From positions 18,501 to 82,500 of the forward strand of contig JAFEEF010000064.1 of the NCBI GenBank assembly GCA_018241265.1: DNA of 64,000 nucleotides. Direction: 5' to 3'. Numbering within the stretch: the first letter of the stretch is position 1; each line of letters opens with the position of its first letter. Source of the DNA: Pseudomonadota bacterium (GTDB lineage Bacteria > Pseudomonadota > Gammaproteobacteria > Burkholderiales > Burkholderiaceae_C). The position numbers and the translations under genes were made by a program. The notes under the pieces were generated by a model. It worked only from the letters and a program-made list of their open reading frames with translations. It was not told the DNA's origin and did no database searches. Below, piece after piece: positions 53,192 to 63,470 of this stretch.

Positions 53192-54523
53192 ATGAGCAGA
53201 TCCTATTTCGGCACCGACGGCATCCGCGGCACCGTCGGCAAGGCGCCGATCACGCCCGACTTCATGTTGCGACTCGGTCATGCGGTCGGCCGCGTGCTGA
53301 GCGCCGGCGAAGCGCATCCTAGCGTGCTGATCGGCAAGGACACGCGCATTTCCGGCTACATGCTCGAAGCGGCGCTCGAAGCCGGCTTCGCGTCGGCCGG
53401 CGTCGACGTGCTGCTGACCGGTCCGCTGCCGACGCCGGGCGTCGCTTACCTCACGCGGGCGCTGCGCCAGAGCCTGGGCGTCGTGATCAGCGCGTCGCAC
53501 AACGCCTATCCGGACAACGGCATCAAGTTCTTCTCGGCGCGCGGAGAGAAGCTCTCCGACCGCTGGGAACAGGACGTCGAGGCGGCCCTCGAACTGACGC
53601 CGCAATGGGTCGGATCGGCCGAACTCGGCAAGGCGCGCCGGCTCGACGACACCCACGGCCGCTACATCGAGTTCTGCAAGAACACGTTCAGCAGCGAGCT
53701 GTCGCTGCGCGGCCTGAAGATCGTCGTCGATGCCGCCCATGGTGCCGCCTACCACGTCGCACCGAACGTCTTCCACGAGCTGGGTGCCGAGGTCATCGCG
53801 ATCGGCTGCAGCCCGAACGGCACCAACATCAACGACGGCTGCGGCGCGACCGCGCCGGCGGCGCTGGTCGCGGCAGTGCGGGCGAACGGCGCAGACTACG
53901 GCGTCGCGCTGGACGGCGACGCCGACCGCGTCCAGATGGTCGATGGCGCCGGTCGCCTGTACGACGGCGACGAGCTGCTCTACCTGATCGTCGGCGACCG
54001 GCTGGCGCAGGACCAGGTCGTCGCCGGCGCGGTCGGCACCTTGATGACCAACATGGCGGTCGAAGTGGCGCTGCGTGAGCGCGGGGTTTCGTTCGTGCGC
54101 GCCAAGGTCGGCGACCGCTACGTGCTCGAGGAGCTGCATGCGCGCGGCTGGCAGCTCGGCGGCGAGGGCTCGGGGCACCTGCTGGCGCTCGACCGTCATA
54201 CGACCGGCGACGGCATCGTCAGCGCGCTGATGGTGCTGCAGGCGGCTTGCCGCTCGGGCAAGACGCTCGCCGACCTGCTCGCGGGCGTCCGGCTGTTTCC
54301 GCAGATCCTGATCAACGTGAAGCTCGACGCCGGCAGCGACTGGAAGTCGAACACGCGCCTGGCGGCCGAGCAGCGCGCCGTGGTCGAAGAGCTCGGGACG
54401 AGCGGCCGCGTCCTGATCCGGCCGTCGGGCACGGAGCCGCTGGTGCGCGTGATGGTCGAGGCGCGCGAGGCGGCACAAGCGCGCGCCTGCGCCGAACGCC
54501 TGGCTGCCACGCTGCGCAGTTGA
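53192..54523 (+). CDS. glmM: Phosphoglucosamine mutase
   Basis: A 443-residue alpha-phosphohexomutase. It starts [14 protein letters not shown], with the phosphoserine Ser102 in [13 protein letters not shown], the metal loop [21 protein letters not shown], and [13 protein letters not shown]. It makes glucosamine-1-phosphate for peptidoglycan and LPS. It is 35 bases after folP. Confidence 0.97.
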   Translation: MSRSYFGTDGIRGTVGKAPITPDFMLRLGHAVGRVLSAGEAHPSVLIGKDTRISGYMLEAALEAGFASAGVDVLLTGPLPTPGVAYLTRALRQSLGVVISASHNAYPDNGIKFFSARGEKLSDRWEQDVEAALELTPQWVGSAELGKARRLDDTHGRYIEFCKNTFSSELSLRGLKIVVDAAHGAAYHVAPNVFHELGAEVIAIGCSPNGTNINDGCGATAPAALVAAVRANGADYGVALDGDADRVQMVDGAGRLYDGDELLYLIVGDRLAQDQVVAGAVGTLMTNMAVEVALRERGVSFVRAKVGDRYVLEELHARGWQLGGEGSGHLLALDRHTTGDGIVSALMVLQAACRSGKTLADLLAGVRLFPQILINVKLDAGSDWKSNTRLAAEQRAVVEELGTSGRVLIRPSGTEPLVRVMVEAREAAQARACAERLAATLRS

Positions 54524-54537
54524 AGGCCAAAATATCA

Positions 54538-54568
54538 CTGTGACATCACCATGACGTTCCGATGACGG
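54538..54568 (-). promoter_or_regulatory. Three reverse-oriented PhoB half-sites
   Basis: Read on the minus strand, CCGTCAT, ACGTCAT and ATGTCAC follow each other with 4-base spacers (an 11-bp period). They are one or two mismatches from the PhoB half-site CTGTCAT/C. They begin 15 bases after glmM and point away from pstS. Confidence 0.45.
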
Positions 54569-54596
54569 CCCTACGTGCCGCCGGCATGCATCAGGG

Positions 54597-54614
54597 TTGT
54601 CACGGAGCTGTCAT
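54597..54614 (+). promoter_or_regulatory. Pho box of the pst operon
   Basis: TTGTCAC (54597–54603) and CTGTCAT (54608–54614) are 7-bp direct repeats with a 4-base spacer, matching the PhoB consensus closely. They lie 61 bases before the pstS start. In pho promoters the box replaces the -35; CATAGA (54623–54628) would be the -10. Phosphate starvation should induce the operon. Confidence 0.8.
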
Positions 54615-54674
54615 CCAGCGCTCATAGAGTGCCGGTCATTCCAAAAGTCGCCTGCGGGGCGGAAAGGCATGACC

Positions 54675-55712
54675 ATGCAACTCTTCAATCTGCGCACCGT
54701 CGCTGCGCTTTGCGCGGCGCTGGCGATCGGCGGCGTCGCGCGGGCCGAGGACGTCACCGGCGCTGGTGCGTCGTTCCCGGCTCCGATCTACGCGAAGTGG
54801 GCCGAGGCCTACGCGAAGGCGACCGGCAACCACGTCAACTACCAGTCGGTCGGCTCGGGCGCCGGCATCCAGCAGATCAACGCGAAGACGGTCGACTTCG
54901 GCGCTTCCGACATGCCGCTGAAGGACGAAGACCTCGCCAAGGGCGGCCTGCTGCAGTTCCCGACCGTGATCGGCGGCGTCGTGCCGGTGGTCAACATCCA
55001 GGGCGTGAAGCCCGGCCAGCTCAAGCTCACCGGCCAGGTGCTCGGCGACATCTACCTCGGCAAGATCACGAAGTGGAACGACGCCGCGATCACCGGGCTG
55101 AACCCCGGCGTGACGCTGCCTGATGCCGCGATCGCGACGGTGCGCCGCGCCGACGGCTCGGGCACGACCTTCATGTTCACGAACTACCTGTCGAAGGCCA
55201 ACGCCGACTGGAAGGCGAAGGTCGGCGAAGGCACCGCGGTGAACTGGCCGAACGGCGCCGGCGGCAAGGGCAATGAAGGCGTTTCGCAGTACGTGCAGCG
55301 CCTGCCCAACTCGATCGGCTACGTCGAGTACTTCTACGCCAAGCAGAACAAGATGTCGCACGTGCAGCTCAAGAACCACGACGGCAACTTCGTCGACCCG
55401 ACCGACACCGCCTTCAAGGCCGCGGCTGCCGGCGCGGAGTGGTCGAAGAGCTTCTACCAGGTGCTGACCGACCAGCCGGGCAAGGGCACCTGGCCGATCA
55501 GCGGCGCCACCTTCATCCTGATGCACAAGACGCAGGACAAGCCGGCGCAGGGCGCCGCGGCGCTGAAGTTCTTCGACTGGGCCTACGGCAACGGCGACAA
55601 GCTGGCCGACGACCTCGACTACGTGCCGCTGCCGGCGGACGTGAAGTCGCTGATCCGCAAGGAGTGGGGCCAGATCAAGGACGGCTCCGGCAAGGCGGTC
55701 GCGTCGATGTGA
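54675..55712 (+). CDS. pstS: Phosphate ABC transporter, phosphate-binding protein
   Basis: A 345-residue periplasmic binding protein. A signal peptide ends in ARA (about residue 24), followed by [18 protein letters not shown], then [13 protein letters not shown] and the phosphate-contact loop [14 protein letters not shown] 54675 is preferred over 54669 because GGAAAGG is correctly spaced to the former. It is the first gene of pstSCAB-phoU-phoB-phoR. Confidence 0.96.
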   Translation: MQLFNLRTVAALCAALAIGGVARAEDVTGAGASFPAPIYAKWAEAYAKATGNHVNYQSVGSGAGIQQINAKTVDFGASDMPLKDEDLAKGGLLQFPTVIGGVVPVVNIQGVKPGQLKLTGQVLGDIYLGKITKWNDAAITGLNPGVTLPDAAIATVRRADGSGTTFMFTNYLSKANADWKAKVGEGTAVNWPNGAGGKGNEGVSQYVQRLPNSIGYVEYFYAKQNKMSHVQLKNHDGNFVDPTDTAFKAAAAGAEWSKSFYQVLTDQPGKGTWPISGATFILMHKTQDKPAQGAAALKFFDWAYGNGDKLADDLDYVPLPADVKSLIRKEWGQIKDGSGKAVASM

Positions 55713-55716
55713 TGAC

Positions 55717-55737
55717 GGGCGGCTGTTGAAGCCGCCC
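55717..55737 (+). other. pstS–pstC intergenic hairpin
   Basis: GGGCGGCT (55717–55724), loop GTTGA, AGCCGCCC (55730–55737), five bases after the pstS stop and without a T-run. Such hairpins often protect the 3′ end of pstS mRNA, so that more binding protein than permease is made. Confidence 0.6.
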
Positions 55738-55797
55738 CGGAATGGCCGCGCGACCCCTGCGCGGCTTCGTTCTGTCCGTCCACCGAGCACGACGATC

Positions 55798-56820
55798 ATG
55801 GCCGCTACACTTCCGGCAACCCCCTACGAAGACTCTGCCAAGATGCAGCGCACCGAGTCGCCCGGCAAGCCGCCGACCGCCCGCCGCGCATCCCCCGCGG
55901 CCGATGTCGTGTTCGCGATGCTGGCGCATGGCGCCGCCTGGCTGACGCTCTTGCTGCTGCTCGGCATCATCGCGTCGCTGATCGTCGGCGCCGCGCCGGC
56001 GATCCGCGAATACGGCTTGAGCTTCCTGTGGACCGCCGACTGGGATCCCGTCAAGAACAAGTACGGCGGCCTGGTGATGATCTACGGGACGCTGATCACG
56101 TCGCTGATCGCGCTCGTGATCGCGGTGCCGGTGAGCTTCGGCATTGCGCTCTTCCTGACCGAGCTGTCGCCGGGCTGGCTGAAGCGGCCGTTGGGCACCG
56201 CGGTCGAGCTGCTCGCCGCGGTCCCGTCCATCGTCTACGGCATGTGGGGCCTCTTGGTGTTCGGCCCGCTGCTCGCGACCTATGTGCAGCAGCCTCTGCA
56301 GGCGGTGTTCTCCGGCGTGCCGTTCATCGGGTCGCTGTTCACCGGACCGCCGGTCGGCATCGGCCTGCTCTCGGCCGGCGTGATCCTCGCGATCATGATC
56401 ATCCCGTTCATCGCCTCGGTGATGCGCGACGTCTTCGAGGTGACGCCGCCCCTGCTCAAGGAATCGGCCTACGGTCTCGGCTCGACGACCTGGGAGGTGA
56501 TGTTCAAGGTCGTTCTGCCGTACACCAAGACCGGCGTCGTCGGCGGCATCATGCTCGGCCTGGGCCGAGCACTCGGCGAGACGATGGCGGTCACGTTCGT
56601 GATCGGAAACCAGAACCAGCTCAACTCGATCTCGCTGTTCGAGGCCGCGAACAGCATCACGTCGGCGCTCGCGAACGAGTTCGCCGAGGCCGGCGAAGGG
56701 CTGCATCGCGCTTCGCTGATCTACCTCGGCCTCGTGCTGTTCTTCATCACCTTCGTCGTGCTGGCGTTCTCGAAGGTCTTGCTGGCGAGGCTGAAGAAGG
56801 GCGAAGGAGCGCGGGCATGA
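55798..56820 (+). CDS. pstC: Phosphate ABC transporter permease PstC
   Basis: A 340-residue inner-membrane permease with six hydrophobic helices. The family motifs are [13 protein letters not shown] and the EAA-like loop [20 protein letters not shown] and [18 protein letters not shown]. The start is ATG 55798 (an alternative ATG at 55843 is possible). Its stop overlaps the pstA start (ATGA). Confidence 0.95.
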   Translation: MAATLPATPYEDSAKMQRTESPGKPPTARRASPAADVVFAMLAHGAAWLTLLLLLGIIASLIVGAAPAIREYGLSFLWTADWDPVKNKYGGLVMIYGTLITSLIALVIAVPVSFGIALFLTELSPGWLKRPLGTAVELLAAVPSIVYGMWGLLVFGPLLATYVQQPLQAVFSGVPFIGSLFTGPPVGIGLLSAGVILAIMIIPFIASVMRDVFEVTPPLLKESAYGLGSTTWEVMFKVVLPYTKTGVVGGIMLGLGRALGETMAVTFVIGNQNQLNSISLFEAANSITSALANEFAEAGEGLHRASLIYLGLVLFFITFVVLAFSKVLLARLKKGEGARA

Positions 56821-57713
56821 GCACCCTGATGTCCGCCGATCGGTTGGGCGGCGCCGACGACGCCTTGAAGGCCACGCGCCGCCGCATGCATGCCAGGCGC
56901 AAGCGCACCAATGCGGTCGCGCTGACGCTGTCGCTCGCGGCGATGGCATTCGGCGTGTTCTGGCTGCTGTGGATCCTGTTCGAGACCGTGCGGCTCGGCA
57001 TCGGCGGGATGTCGCTGTCGCTGTTCACGCAGATGACGCCGGGACCGATGTCGGAGGGCGGCCTGGCGAACGCGATCTTCGGCTCGGCGACGATGGTGCT
57101 GATGGCCACGCTGATCGGCACGCCGATCGGCATCCTGGCCGGCGTCTACCTCGCCGAATACGGCCAGCGCACCTGGCTCGGCAGCGTCACCCGCTTCATC
57201 AACGACATCCTGCTGGCGGCGCCGTCCATCGTCATCGGCCTCTTCATCTACTCGGTGATCGTCGCGCGCATGCGCACCTTCTCGGCCTGGGCCGGGGCGC
57301 TGGCGCTCGCGTTGATCGTGATCCCGGTCGTGATCCGCACGACCGAGAACATGCTGACCCTGATCCCGAATGCGCTGCGCGAGGCCGCCTACGCGCTCGG
57401 CACGCCGAAGTGGCGCGTCATCCTGACGGTGACCTTGAAGGCTGCGCGTGCCGGCGTCGTCACCGGCGTGCTGCTGGCGCTCGCACGCATCGCCGGCGAG
57501 ACCGCGCCGCTGCTGTTCACGGCGTTGTCCAACCAGTTCTGGACCAGCGACCTGACGAAGCCGATGGCGAGCCTGCCCGTCACGATCTTCAAGTTCGCGA
57601 TGAGCCCGTACGAGAACTGGCAGAAGCTGGCGTGGGCCGGCGTCTTCCTCATCACGATCGGCGTGCTGGTGCTCAACGTCCTGGCGCGCGTGATGTTCCG
57701 GAACAAGCACTAG
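56817..57713 (+). CDS. pstA: Phosphate ABC transporter permease PstA
   Basis: A 298-residue permease with six helices and the EAA-like loop [20 protein letters not shown], then [15 protein letters not shown]. It pairs with PstC. It overlaps pstC by four bases and precedes pstB by ten. Confidence 0.95.
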   Translation: MSTLMSADRLGGADDALKATRRRMHARRKRTNAVALTLSLAAMAFGVFWLLWILFETVRLGIGGMSLSLFTQMTPGPMSEGGLANAIFGSATMVLMATLIGTPIGILAGVYLAEYGQRTWLGSVTRFINDILLAAPSIVIGLFIYSVIVARMRTFSAWAGALALALIVIPVVIRTTENMLTLIPNALREAAYALGTPKWRVILTVTLKAARAGVVTGVLLALARIAGETAPLLFTALSNQFWTSDLTKPMASLPVTIFKFAMSPYENWQKLAWAGVFLITIGVLVLNVLARVMFRNKH

Positions 57714-57723
57714 AGAGATAGGC

Positions 57724-58509
57724 ATGGACCGCAAAGTCGATCTGCCGGTGACCGAGAAGGCGAAGATCTCGGTACGCAACCTGAACTTCTACTACGGCGG
57801 CTTTCATGCGCTGAAGAACATCGACATGGACATCCCGGAACGCAAGGTGACTGCGTTCATCGGGCCGTCCGGCTGCGGCAAGTCGACCTTGCTGCGCACC
57901 TTCAACCGGATGTTCGAGCTCTACCCCGAGCAGCGCGCCGAAGGCCAGATCATCCTCGACGGCGAGGACATCCTGACGAGCAAGGAAGACGTCTCGCTGA
58001 TCCGCGCCAAGGTCGGCATGGTGTTCCAGAAGCCGACGCCGTTCCCGATGTCGATCTACGACAACATCGCGTTCGGCGTGCGCCTGTTCGAGACCTTGCC
58101 GCGCGTCGAGATGGACGAGCGCATCGAATGGGCGCTGAAGAAGGCGGCGCTGTGGAACGAGGTCAAGGACAAGCTCGACCAGAGCGGCTCGGGCCTGTCG
58201 GGCGGCCAGCAGCAGCGGCTGTGCATCGCGCGCGGCATCGCCATCAAGCCCGAGGTGCTGCTGCTCGACGAGCCGTGCTCGGCGCTCGACCCGATCTCGA
58301 CCGGCAAGATCGAAGAGCTGATCACCGAGCTGAAGAGCGACTACACCGTCGTGATCGTCACCCACAACATGCAGCAGGCGGCGCGCTGCTCGGACTACAC
58401 GAGCTACATGTACCTCGGCGACCTGATCGAGTTCGGGCCGACCGCCGAGCTCTTCATGAAGCCGAAGAAGAAGGACACCGAGGACTACATCACCGGCCGG
58501 TTCGGCTGA
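57724..58509 (+). CDS. pstB: Phosphate ABC transporter ATPase PstB
   Basis: A 261-residue ATPase with Walker [10 protein letters not shown], signature [13 protein letters not shown] and Walker [13 protein letters not shown]. The FNRMFELYP and [18 protein letters not shown] segments are specific to PstB. Confidence 0.97.
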   Translation: MDRKVDLPVTEKAKISVRNLNFYYGGFHALKNIDMDIPERKVTAFIGPSGCGKSTLLRTFNRMFELYPEQRAEGQIILDGEDILTSKEDVSLIRAKVGMVFQKPTPFPMSIYDNIAFGVRLFETLPRVEMDERIEWALKKAALWNEVKDKLDQSGSGLSGGQQQRLCIARGIAIKPEVLLLDEPCSALDPISTGKIEELITELKSDYTVVIVTHNMQQAARCSDYTSYMYLGDLIEFGPTAELFMKPKKKDTEDYITGRFG

Positions 58510-58520
58510 CGGGGCATGGC

Positions 58521-59228
58521 ATGACGGACAAGCATCTTTCCACGCAGTTCGACGCCGAGCTCAGCGGCATCTCGACGCGCGTCCTCGAGATGGGCGGCAT
58601 GGTCGAGTCGCAGGTCGCGCGCTCGGTCTATTCGCTCAGCAACTTCAGTGCCGAGGTCGCCTCCGACGTGCTCGTCACCGAAGAGCGCGTCAATGCGACC
58701 GAGGTCGAGATCGACCGCGACCTGTCGACCATCATCGCGCGGCGCCAGCCGACCGCGCGCGACCTGCGGCTCCTGATCGCGATCTCGAAGACGATCGCGA
58801 ACCTCGAGCGCGTCGGCGACGAGGCAGCGCGCATCGCGCGCACCGTGCAGCGGCTGATCAACTCGGGCGTGTCGAGCCGCCTGCGGCTGCCGGTGAAGGA
58901 CCTCGCCTACGAGGCCGACCTGGCGGTGGCGCAGCTCCGCAAGGCGCTCGATGCGTTCGCACGGCTCGACGTCGACAAGGCGGTCGAGGTGCTCAAGCAG
59001 GACGACCTGATCGACCAGGAGTTCGAAGGCCTGATGCGCAAGCTGATCACCTTCATGATGGAGGATCCGCGCACGATCTCTTCGAGCATCGACCTCGTCT
59101 TCGTGGCCAAGGCGATCGAGCGCGTCGGCGACCATGCGAAGAACCTCGCCGAGCAGATCATCTACATCGTCAAGGGCACCGATGTGCGGCACAACACCGT
59201 GGGTGCCGTCGAGACGATGGTGCGCTGA
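58521..59228 (+). CDS. phoU: Phosphate signalling protein PhoU
   Basis: A 235-residue protein of two three-helix bundles. It has the metal-binding E/D-x-x-x-D patterns in LERVGDEAARIA and IERVGDHAKNLAEQIIYIVKG. It relays the transport state of PstSCAB to PhoR. It starts at ATG 58521, eleven bases after pstB. Confidence 0.96.
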   Translation: MTDKHLSTQFDAELSGISTRVLEMGGMVESQVARSVYSLSNFSAEVASDVLVTEERVNATEVEIDRDLSTIIARRQPTARDLRLLIAISKTIANLERVGDEAARIARTVQRLINSGVSSRLRLPVKDLAYEADLAVAQLRKALDAFARLDVDKAVEVLKQDDLIDQEFEGLMRKLITFMMEDPRTISSSIDLVFVAKAIERVGDHAKNLAEQIIYIVKGTDVRHNTVGAVETMVR

Positions 59229-59255
59229 AGCAGCAGGTCCGAAGGAGAGCGGCAG

Positions 59256-59957
59256 ATGAGTCTGGTCCTCGTGGTGGAAGACGAATCGGCGATCGCCGAA
59301 CTGATCTCGCTGAACCTGCGCCATGCGGGCTACGAGGTCACGATCGCGGCCGATGCCGAGCAGGCGCAGGCGGCGGTCGACGGCGTGTTGCCGAGCCTGG
59401 TGATCCTCGACTGGATGCTGCCCGGCCTGTCGGGCATGGCGCTGTCCAAGCGCTGGCGCTCGGAGGCGCGCACGCGGGAGCTGCCGATCATCATGCTGAC
59501 GGCACGCGCGGACGAAGGCGACAAGATCGCCGGGCTGGATGCCGGTGCCGACGATTACCTCACCAAGCCGTTCTCGACCCACGAGCTGATGGCGCGCATC
59601 CGTGCGGTGCTGCGCCGCAAGGCGCCGGAGGCGCTCGATTCGGCGGTCGAGGTCGGCGGCCTGCGCCTCGATCCGGCAACGCGCCGCGTGACGCGCGATG
59701 ACCGGGAGGTCAAGATCGGCGCCACCGAGTTCCGCCTGCTGCACTTCTTCATGACGCATCCGGAGCGCGTGCACAGCCGCGCGCAGCTCCTGGACCGCGT
59801 CTGGGGCGACCATGTGTTCATCGAGGAGCGCACCGTCGATGTCCATGTGAAGCGGTTGCGCGAAGCGCTGCAGCCGGTGCAGAGCGCGCACATGATCGAG
59901 ACGGTGCGCGGCGCCGGCTACCGGCTGACGCAGCAGGTGCAGGCATTCTCGGCCTGA
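59256..59957 (+). CDS. phoB: Response regulator PhoB
   Basis: A 233-residue OmpR-type regulator. The receiver domain has the phospho-acceptor Asp52 in LDWMLPG and Lys in DDYLTKPFS. The winged helix at 135–230 has GATEFRLLHFFMTHPERVHSRAQLLDRVWG. It would bind the Pho boxes upstream of pstS. A GGAG lies nine bases before ATG 59256. Confidence 0.96.
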   Translation: MSLVLVVEDESAIAELISLNLRHAGYEVTIAADAEQAQAAVDGVLPSLVILDWMLPGLSGMALSKRWRSEARTRELPIIMLTARADEGDKIAGLDAGADDYLTKPFSTHELMARIRAVLRRKAPEALDSAVEVGGLRLDPATRRVTRDDREVKIGATEFRLLHFFMTHPERVHSRAQLLDRVWGDHVFIEERTVDVHVKRLREALQPVQSAHMIETVRGAGYRLTQQVQAFSA

Positions 59958-59985
59958 GCGCGGGTTCGGCACGGAACGTCTTTCG

Positions 59986-61314
59986 ATGAGCCGCCTGCTG
60001 CCGCGCGTGCTGGCCTGCGTGCTCGCCGCGCTGGCCGGCGGCCTGGCAGCCTGGCTGCTCGGCGGCGCCGCCCCGGCGCGCCTGTTGGCCGGCGTGGCCT
60101 GCGGCATCGCCATCATCGTCGCGCTCGACACGTGGCGCGGCTATCGGCTCATCAACTGGCTGCGCGGCTCGCAGGAAGGCGAGGCACCGCGCGACGCCGG
60201 CTTCTGGGGTGAGCTCGCCTACCGCGTCGAGAAGTCGCTGCGCCTGCGCGAACAGACCACGGCACGCGAGCGCGAGCGGCTGGCGCAGTTCCTGTCGGCG
60301 ATGGAGGTGTCGCCGAACGGCGTGATGCTGCTCGACGGCGGCGACCAGATCGAGTGGTGCAACACCCGCGCCGCGGACCACTTCGGGCTCGACCCGCAGC
60401 GCGACCGGCGCCAGCGCGTCACCAACCTCGTGCGCGCGCCGGCTTTCGTCGCCTACCTGCAGCAGGGCGAGTTCAGCGAGCCGGTGGAGATGCCCGATCC
60501 GCGCGGCAAGGGCACGCTGTCGGTGCTGGTGCGGCGCTACGGCGACGACATGAAGCTGGTGCTGTCGCAGGACATCACCGAGCGCGAGCGCGCCGACGCG
60601 ATGCGGCGCGACTTCGTCGCGAACGTCTCGCACGAGATCCGCACGCCGCTCACGGTGCTGTCGGGCTTCATCGAGACGATGAACAACCTGCCGCTCACCG
60701 AGGTCGAGCGCAGGCGCGTGCTCGGGCTGATGGCGCAGCAGGCGCAGCGCATGGGCGCGCTGGTCAACGACCTCCTGATCCTGGCGCAGCTCGAGGGCAG
60801 CCCGCGGCCGAATGCGGAAGGCTGGCTGGCGCTGAAGCCCTTGCTTGCGCAGGTCGAGGCCGATGCCAAGGCGCTGTCCGCGGGCCGGCACACGATGACC
60901 TTCGCGGCTGCGCCGGACGTGCAGATCGCCGGCGCGCAGAGCGAGCTGCTGAGTGCGATCACGAACCTCGTCAACAACGCGGTGCGCTATACGCCTGAAG
61001 GCGGCCGCATCGATCTCGCGTGGCGCAGCCTGCCCGACGGGCGCGGCGAGATGGCGGTGACCGACAGCGGACCGGGCATTGCGCGCGAGCACATCCCGCG
61101 CCTCACCGAGCGCTTCTATCGCGTCGACGGCAGCCGCTCGCGCGACACCGGCGGCACCGGGCTCGGGCTCTCGATCGTCAAGCACGTGATCCAGCGCCAC
61201 GGCGGCGAGCTCGACATCCAGAGCGAAGTCGGCCAGGGCTCGTGCTTCAGGCTCGTCTTTCCGGCGGCGCGCGTCCGTGAGATGCGCGAGCAGCGGCCGG
61301 TGCTCGCGGCCTGA
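59986..61314 (+). CDS. phoR: Phosphate regulon sensor kinase PhoR
   Basis: A 442-residue kinase with two N-terminal membrane helices (about 4–24, 28–44), a PAS domain (about 95–190), the HisKA domain with phospho-acceptor His216 in NVSHEIRTPL, and a HATPase domain with NLVNNAVRYTPEG, DSGPGI and GTGLGLSIVKHV. It phosphorylates PhoB under phosphate limitation. It ends the pst operon, three bases before the convergent gene's stop. Confidence 0.95.
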   Translation: MSRLLPRVLACVLAALAGGLAAWLLGGAAPARLLAGVACGIAIIVALDTWRGYRLINWLRGSQEGEAPRDAGFWGELAYRVEKSLRLREQTTARERERLAQFLSAMEVSPNGVMLLDGGDQIEWCNTRAADHFGLDPQRDRRQRVTNLVRAPAFVAYLQQGEFSEPVEMPDPRGKGTLSVLVRRYGDDMKLVLSQDITERERADAMRRDFVANVSHEIRTPLTVLSGFIETMNNLPLTEVERRRVLGLMAQQAQRMGALVNDLLILAQLEGSPRPNAEGWLALKPLLAQVEADAKALSAGRHTMTFAAAPDVQIAGAQSELLSAITNLVNNAVRYTPEGGRIDLAWRSLPDGRGEMAVTDSGPGIAREHIPRLTERFYRVDGSRSRDTGGTGLGLSIVKHVIQRHGGELDIQSEVGQGSCFRLVFPAARVREMREQRPVLAA

Positions 61315-61317
61315 AGC

Positions 61318-62982
61318 TCAACGCGCAGCGCGGCGGTAGACCGCGGTGATCTCGTCGTCGGCGGCGTTGCGCTTCTCGCGCGCCAGCAGTGTCCAGGCAG
61401 CGCCCGGCGGCGATGGCTTGCCGGTATCGGTCAACAGCAGATGGCTGCAGGACGTGCGGTCCTTGTCGGCGACGGCATCGACGCGGTAGCCGCCGAGCGT
61501 TTCCAGCGCCGCGATCTCGGCGCGCGCCATGCCGGGCGTGGCGATGCAGCCGGCATCGGGCGGGACCAGGCGCGCGATGCGCTCGACGAGCGAGCGGTAG
61601 CTGCGCGCATGGTTCAGCGGCGGCAGCAGCAAGGTCATCGCGAGCAGCCAGCAAAGCGCGACGCCGCCGGCGGGCAGCACCAGGCTCTTCCAGAGCGGAT
61701 GGCGATTGCGTCCGGTGCGCCAGCGCACGAGTCCCATCCAGGCGAGCGTGCCGACGATCGCGAACAGCAGCGCGGTCGGCGAAAACAGATGCGGATAGCC
61801 CGGCGCCAGGCGCTCGATGTTGGCCGCCGGCTTGGGCGGGACGCCGGTCTGCATCGAGACGTAGACGAACCAGATGCCGATCGCCGACAGGCTGAAGAAG
61901 AACACCGAGAACCAGTCGATCGCCGACGCGGTGCTGCGCTGAAGCGTCGGCAGCGCGAACGCGGCCAGCACCGCGAGCGCCGGCAAGGCCAGCATCAGTG
62001 CGCGATCGAAGCCGTCCATGCCGAACCAGGCGACGAGGCACACCGCGACGCAGGTCCACGGAATCGACAGATGCCGGTGCAGCAGATGGCCGCGCCAGCG
62101 CCACAGCGTCCAGACCGCGAGCACCGACGTCGGCCAGCAGAACCAGGCGAGCTGGCGCAGCAGGATCCAGGCGTCGTGCACGGTCGGGCCGACGCCGACG
62201 ATGCGCCAGGCCCAGGCTCCGAGGCCGGTCGCGATCAGTCCCGCGAGTACCGTGCCGGCCAGGACCCATGCGGTGTAGCGGCGCACCTCCGGGTAGCTCG
62301 AACGCCAGCAGATCACGCTGCCGGCGAGGCCGAGGCCGATCGCGATGCTGGGCGCGCCGCTGGCCGCCAGCGCGGCCGGTGCGACGAGCGCGGCGATCGC
62401 GGGCTGCACGGTGCGGAACGGACTTGCCGCGAGGCCATAGAGGAGCAGCACGACGCTCGTGAGCTGCACCAGTTCCGGCGTCGTCTCGTGGCCGAGCTGC
62501 AGCAGGCCGAGCGTCGCGATCAACGCGAGCAGCGAGGCGTCGGCGACCGTGCGCGCATAGTCGACCGGTGCCGCCTCGCCGCCGAACGCGAACGCGAGCG
62601 GCTGGGCCGCCTCGGTGCGCGCCAGGTAGTAGGTCGTGTACCAGGTGAGCGCGAGTACCGTGAGCAGCAGCAGCGCGAACGGTACGCGCGCAGCGAGCGG
62701 CGCGCCGAGCAGCGGTCCGAGCACCCGGATGAAGGCGGCGCCCAGCCAGTAGGGCAATAGCGCGGTGTCGTGCGGCAGGCCGCCGACGGTCGGCGCGAAC
62801 CAGCCGGTCGCGCCGCGCGCGATGCCGGCCATGTAGCCGAACGCCGTGACGTCGGCGCTCTTCCACGGATCCCGGCCGAACAGCCCCGGCAGGATGTAGA
62901 CCGCGCAGAACAGCAGCAGTGCCGGCCGCGGCAGGCGCTGGGCCGCGCGTTGGGTGACGAGGGCGGGGTTGGTGGAGCTCAA
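61318..62982 (-). CDS. Polytopic membrane protein, possible GT-C glycosyltransferase (ArnT/PMT_2-like)
   Basis: About 554 residues, with a dozen hydrophobic helices followed by a soluble C-terminal domain of about 100 residues. The first loop GRDPWKSADVTAFGYMAGIARG resembles that of ArnT/PMT_2 enzymes, but the usual acidic DE pair is not clear. The start is uncertain: no ATG follows the rpmE2 terminator in frame before the first helix. TTG 62982 is proposed; the frame runs open further upstream through that terminator. If it is GT-C, it may transfer a lipid-linked sugar in the periplasm. Confidence 0.65.
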   Translation of the reverse strand: MSSTNPALVTQRAAQRLPRPALLLFCAVYILPGLFGRDPWKSADVTAFGYMAGIARGATGWFAPTVGGLPHDTALLPYWLGAAFIRVLGPLLGAPLAARVPFALLLLTVLALTWYTTYYLARTEAAQPLAFAFGGEAAPVDYARTVADASLLALIATLGLLQLGHETTPELVQLTSVVLLLYGLAASPFRTVQPAIAALVAPAALAASGAPSIAIGLGLAGSVICWRSSYPEVRRYTAWVLAGTVLAGLIATGLGAWAWRIVGVGPTVHDAWILLRQLAWFCWPTSVLAVWTLWRWRGHLLHRHLSIPWTCVAVCLVAWFGMDGFDRALMLALPALAVLAAFALPTLQRSTASAIDWFSVFFFSLSAIGIWFVYVSMQTGVPPKPAANIERLAPGYPHLFSPTALLFAIVGTLAWMGLVRWRTGRNRHPLWKSLVLPAGGVALCWLLAMTLLLPPLNHARSYRSLVERIARLVPPDAGCIATPGMARAEIAALETLGGYRVDAVADKDRTSCSHLLLTDTGKPSPPGAAWTLLAREKRNAADDEITAVYRRAAR

Positions 62983-63040
62983 CGATGCGCGGGGCCTGGT
63001 CTCTGGTCCACCGATGATGCAGCAAGACGTCAACAAAAAA

Positions 63041-63088
63041 GGCAGCCCCAGGCTGCCTTCTAGAAAAGAGCAGCCCCAGGCTGCCTCT
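63041..63088 (-). terminator. Duplicated terminator after rpmE2
   Basis: On the minus strand two nearly identical hairpins follow: GGCAGCCTGGGGCTGC with TCTTTTC (stem at 63070–63084), then GGCAGCCTGGGGCTGCC with TTTTTT (stem at 63041–63057, T-tail 63035–63040). The arms are six and seven bp with three-base loops. The second is the stronger. Confidence 0.85.
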
Positions 63089-63106
63089 TCGATCGCGCGC
63101 GATGGA

Positions 63107-63364
63107 TTACTTCTTGCCGAGGTGCGCAAACTTGTTGCGGAACTTCTCGACGCGGCCGCCGAGCGAATCGACGCTCTTCTGCGTGCCGGTGTAGAACGGA
63201 TGCGATTCGCTCGTCGCTTCGACCTTGACGAGCGGCAGCTCGCGGCCGTCGTCCATCTTGATGGTTTCCTTGGTCTGCACGGTCGAGCGCGTCACGAACT
63301 TGAAACCGTTGGACAGGTCCACGAAGCAGACTTCGCGGTAGCCGGGGTGGATGCCTTCTTTCAT
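63107..63364 (-). CDS. rpmE2: Type B ribosomal protein L31
   Basis: An 85-residue L31 without the zinc-binding cysteines of type A; it has one cysteine (residue 14, in [10 protein letters not shown]) and the [30 protein letters not shown] signature of type B. ATG 63364 fits the family start MKEGIHP. Bacteria often use this version when zinc is scarce, but in betaproteobacteria it may be the only copy. It lies between rho and its terminator. Confidence 0.95.
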   Translation of the reverse strand: MKEGIHPGYREVCFVDLSNGFKFVTRSTVQTKETIKMDDGRELPLVKVEATSESHPFYTGTQKSVDSLGGRVEKFRNKFAHLGKK

Positions 63365-63453
63365 CGGGAGCCTCTTGCCTGGTATTGCCCTGGTGTTGCG
63401 GCAGCCACGCCGAACCGTTCGGCGCACTTTCCGTCTGATGCGGGTAACCTGGG

Positions 63454-63459
63454 ATTATA
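63454..63459 (-). promoter_or_regulatory. TATAAT -10 box of rpmE2
   Basis: A perfect minus-strand TATAAT lies 95 bases before the rpmE2 start, in the gap after rho. No clear -35 is seen 16–18 bases upstream (that stretch lies at the rho 3′ end). Confidence 0.45.
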
Positions 63460-63470
63460 GCGGGACGGCG

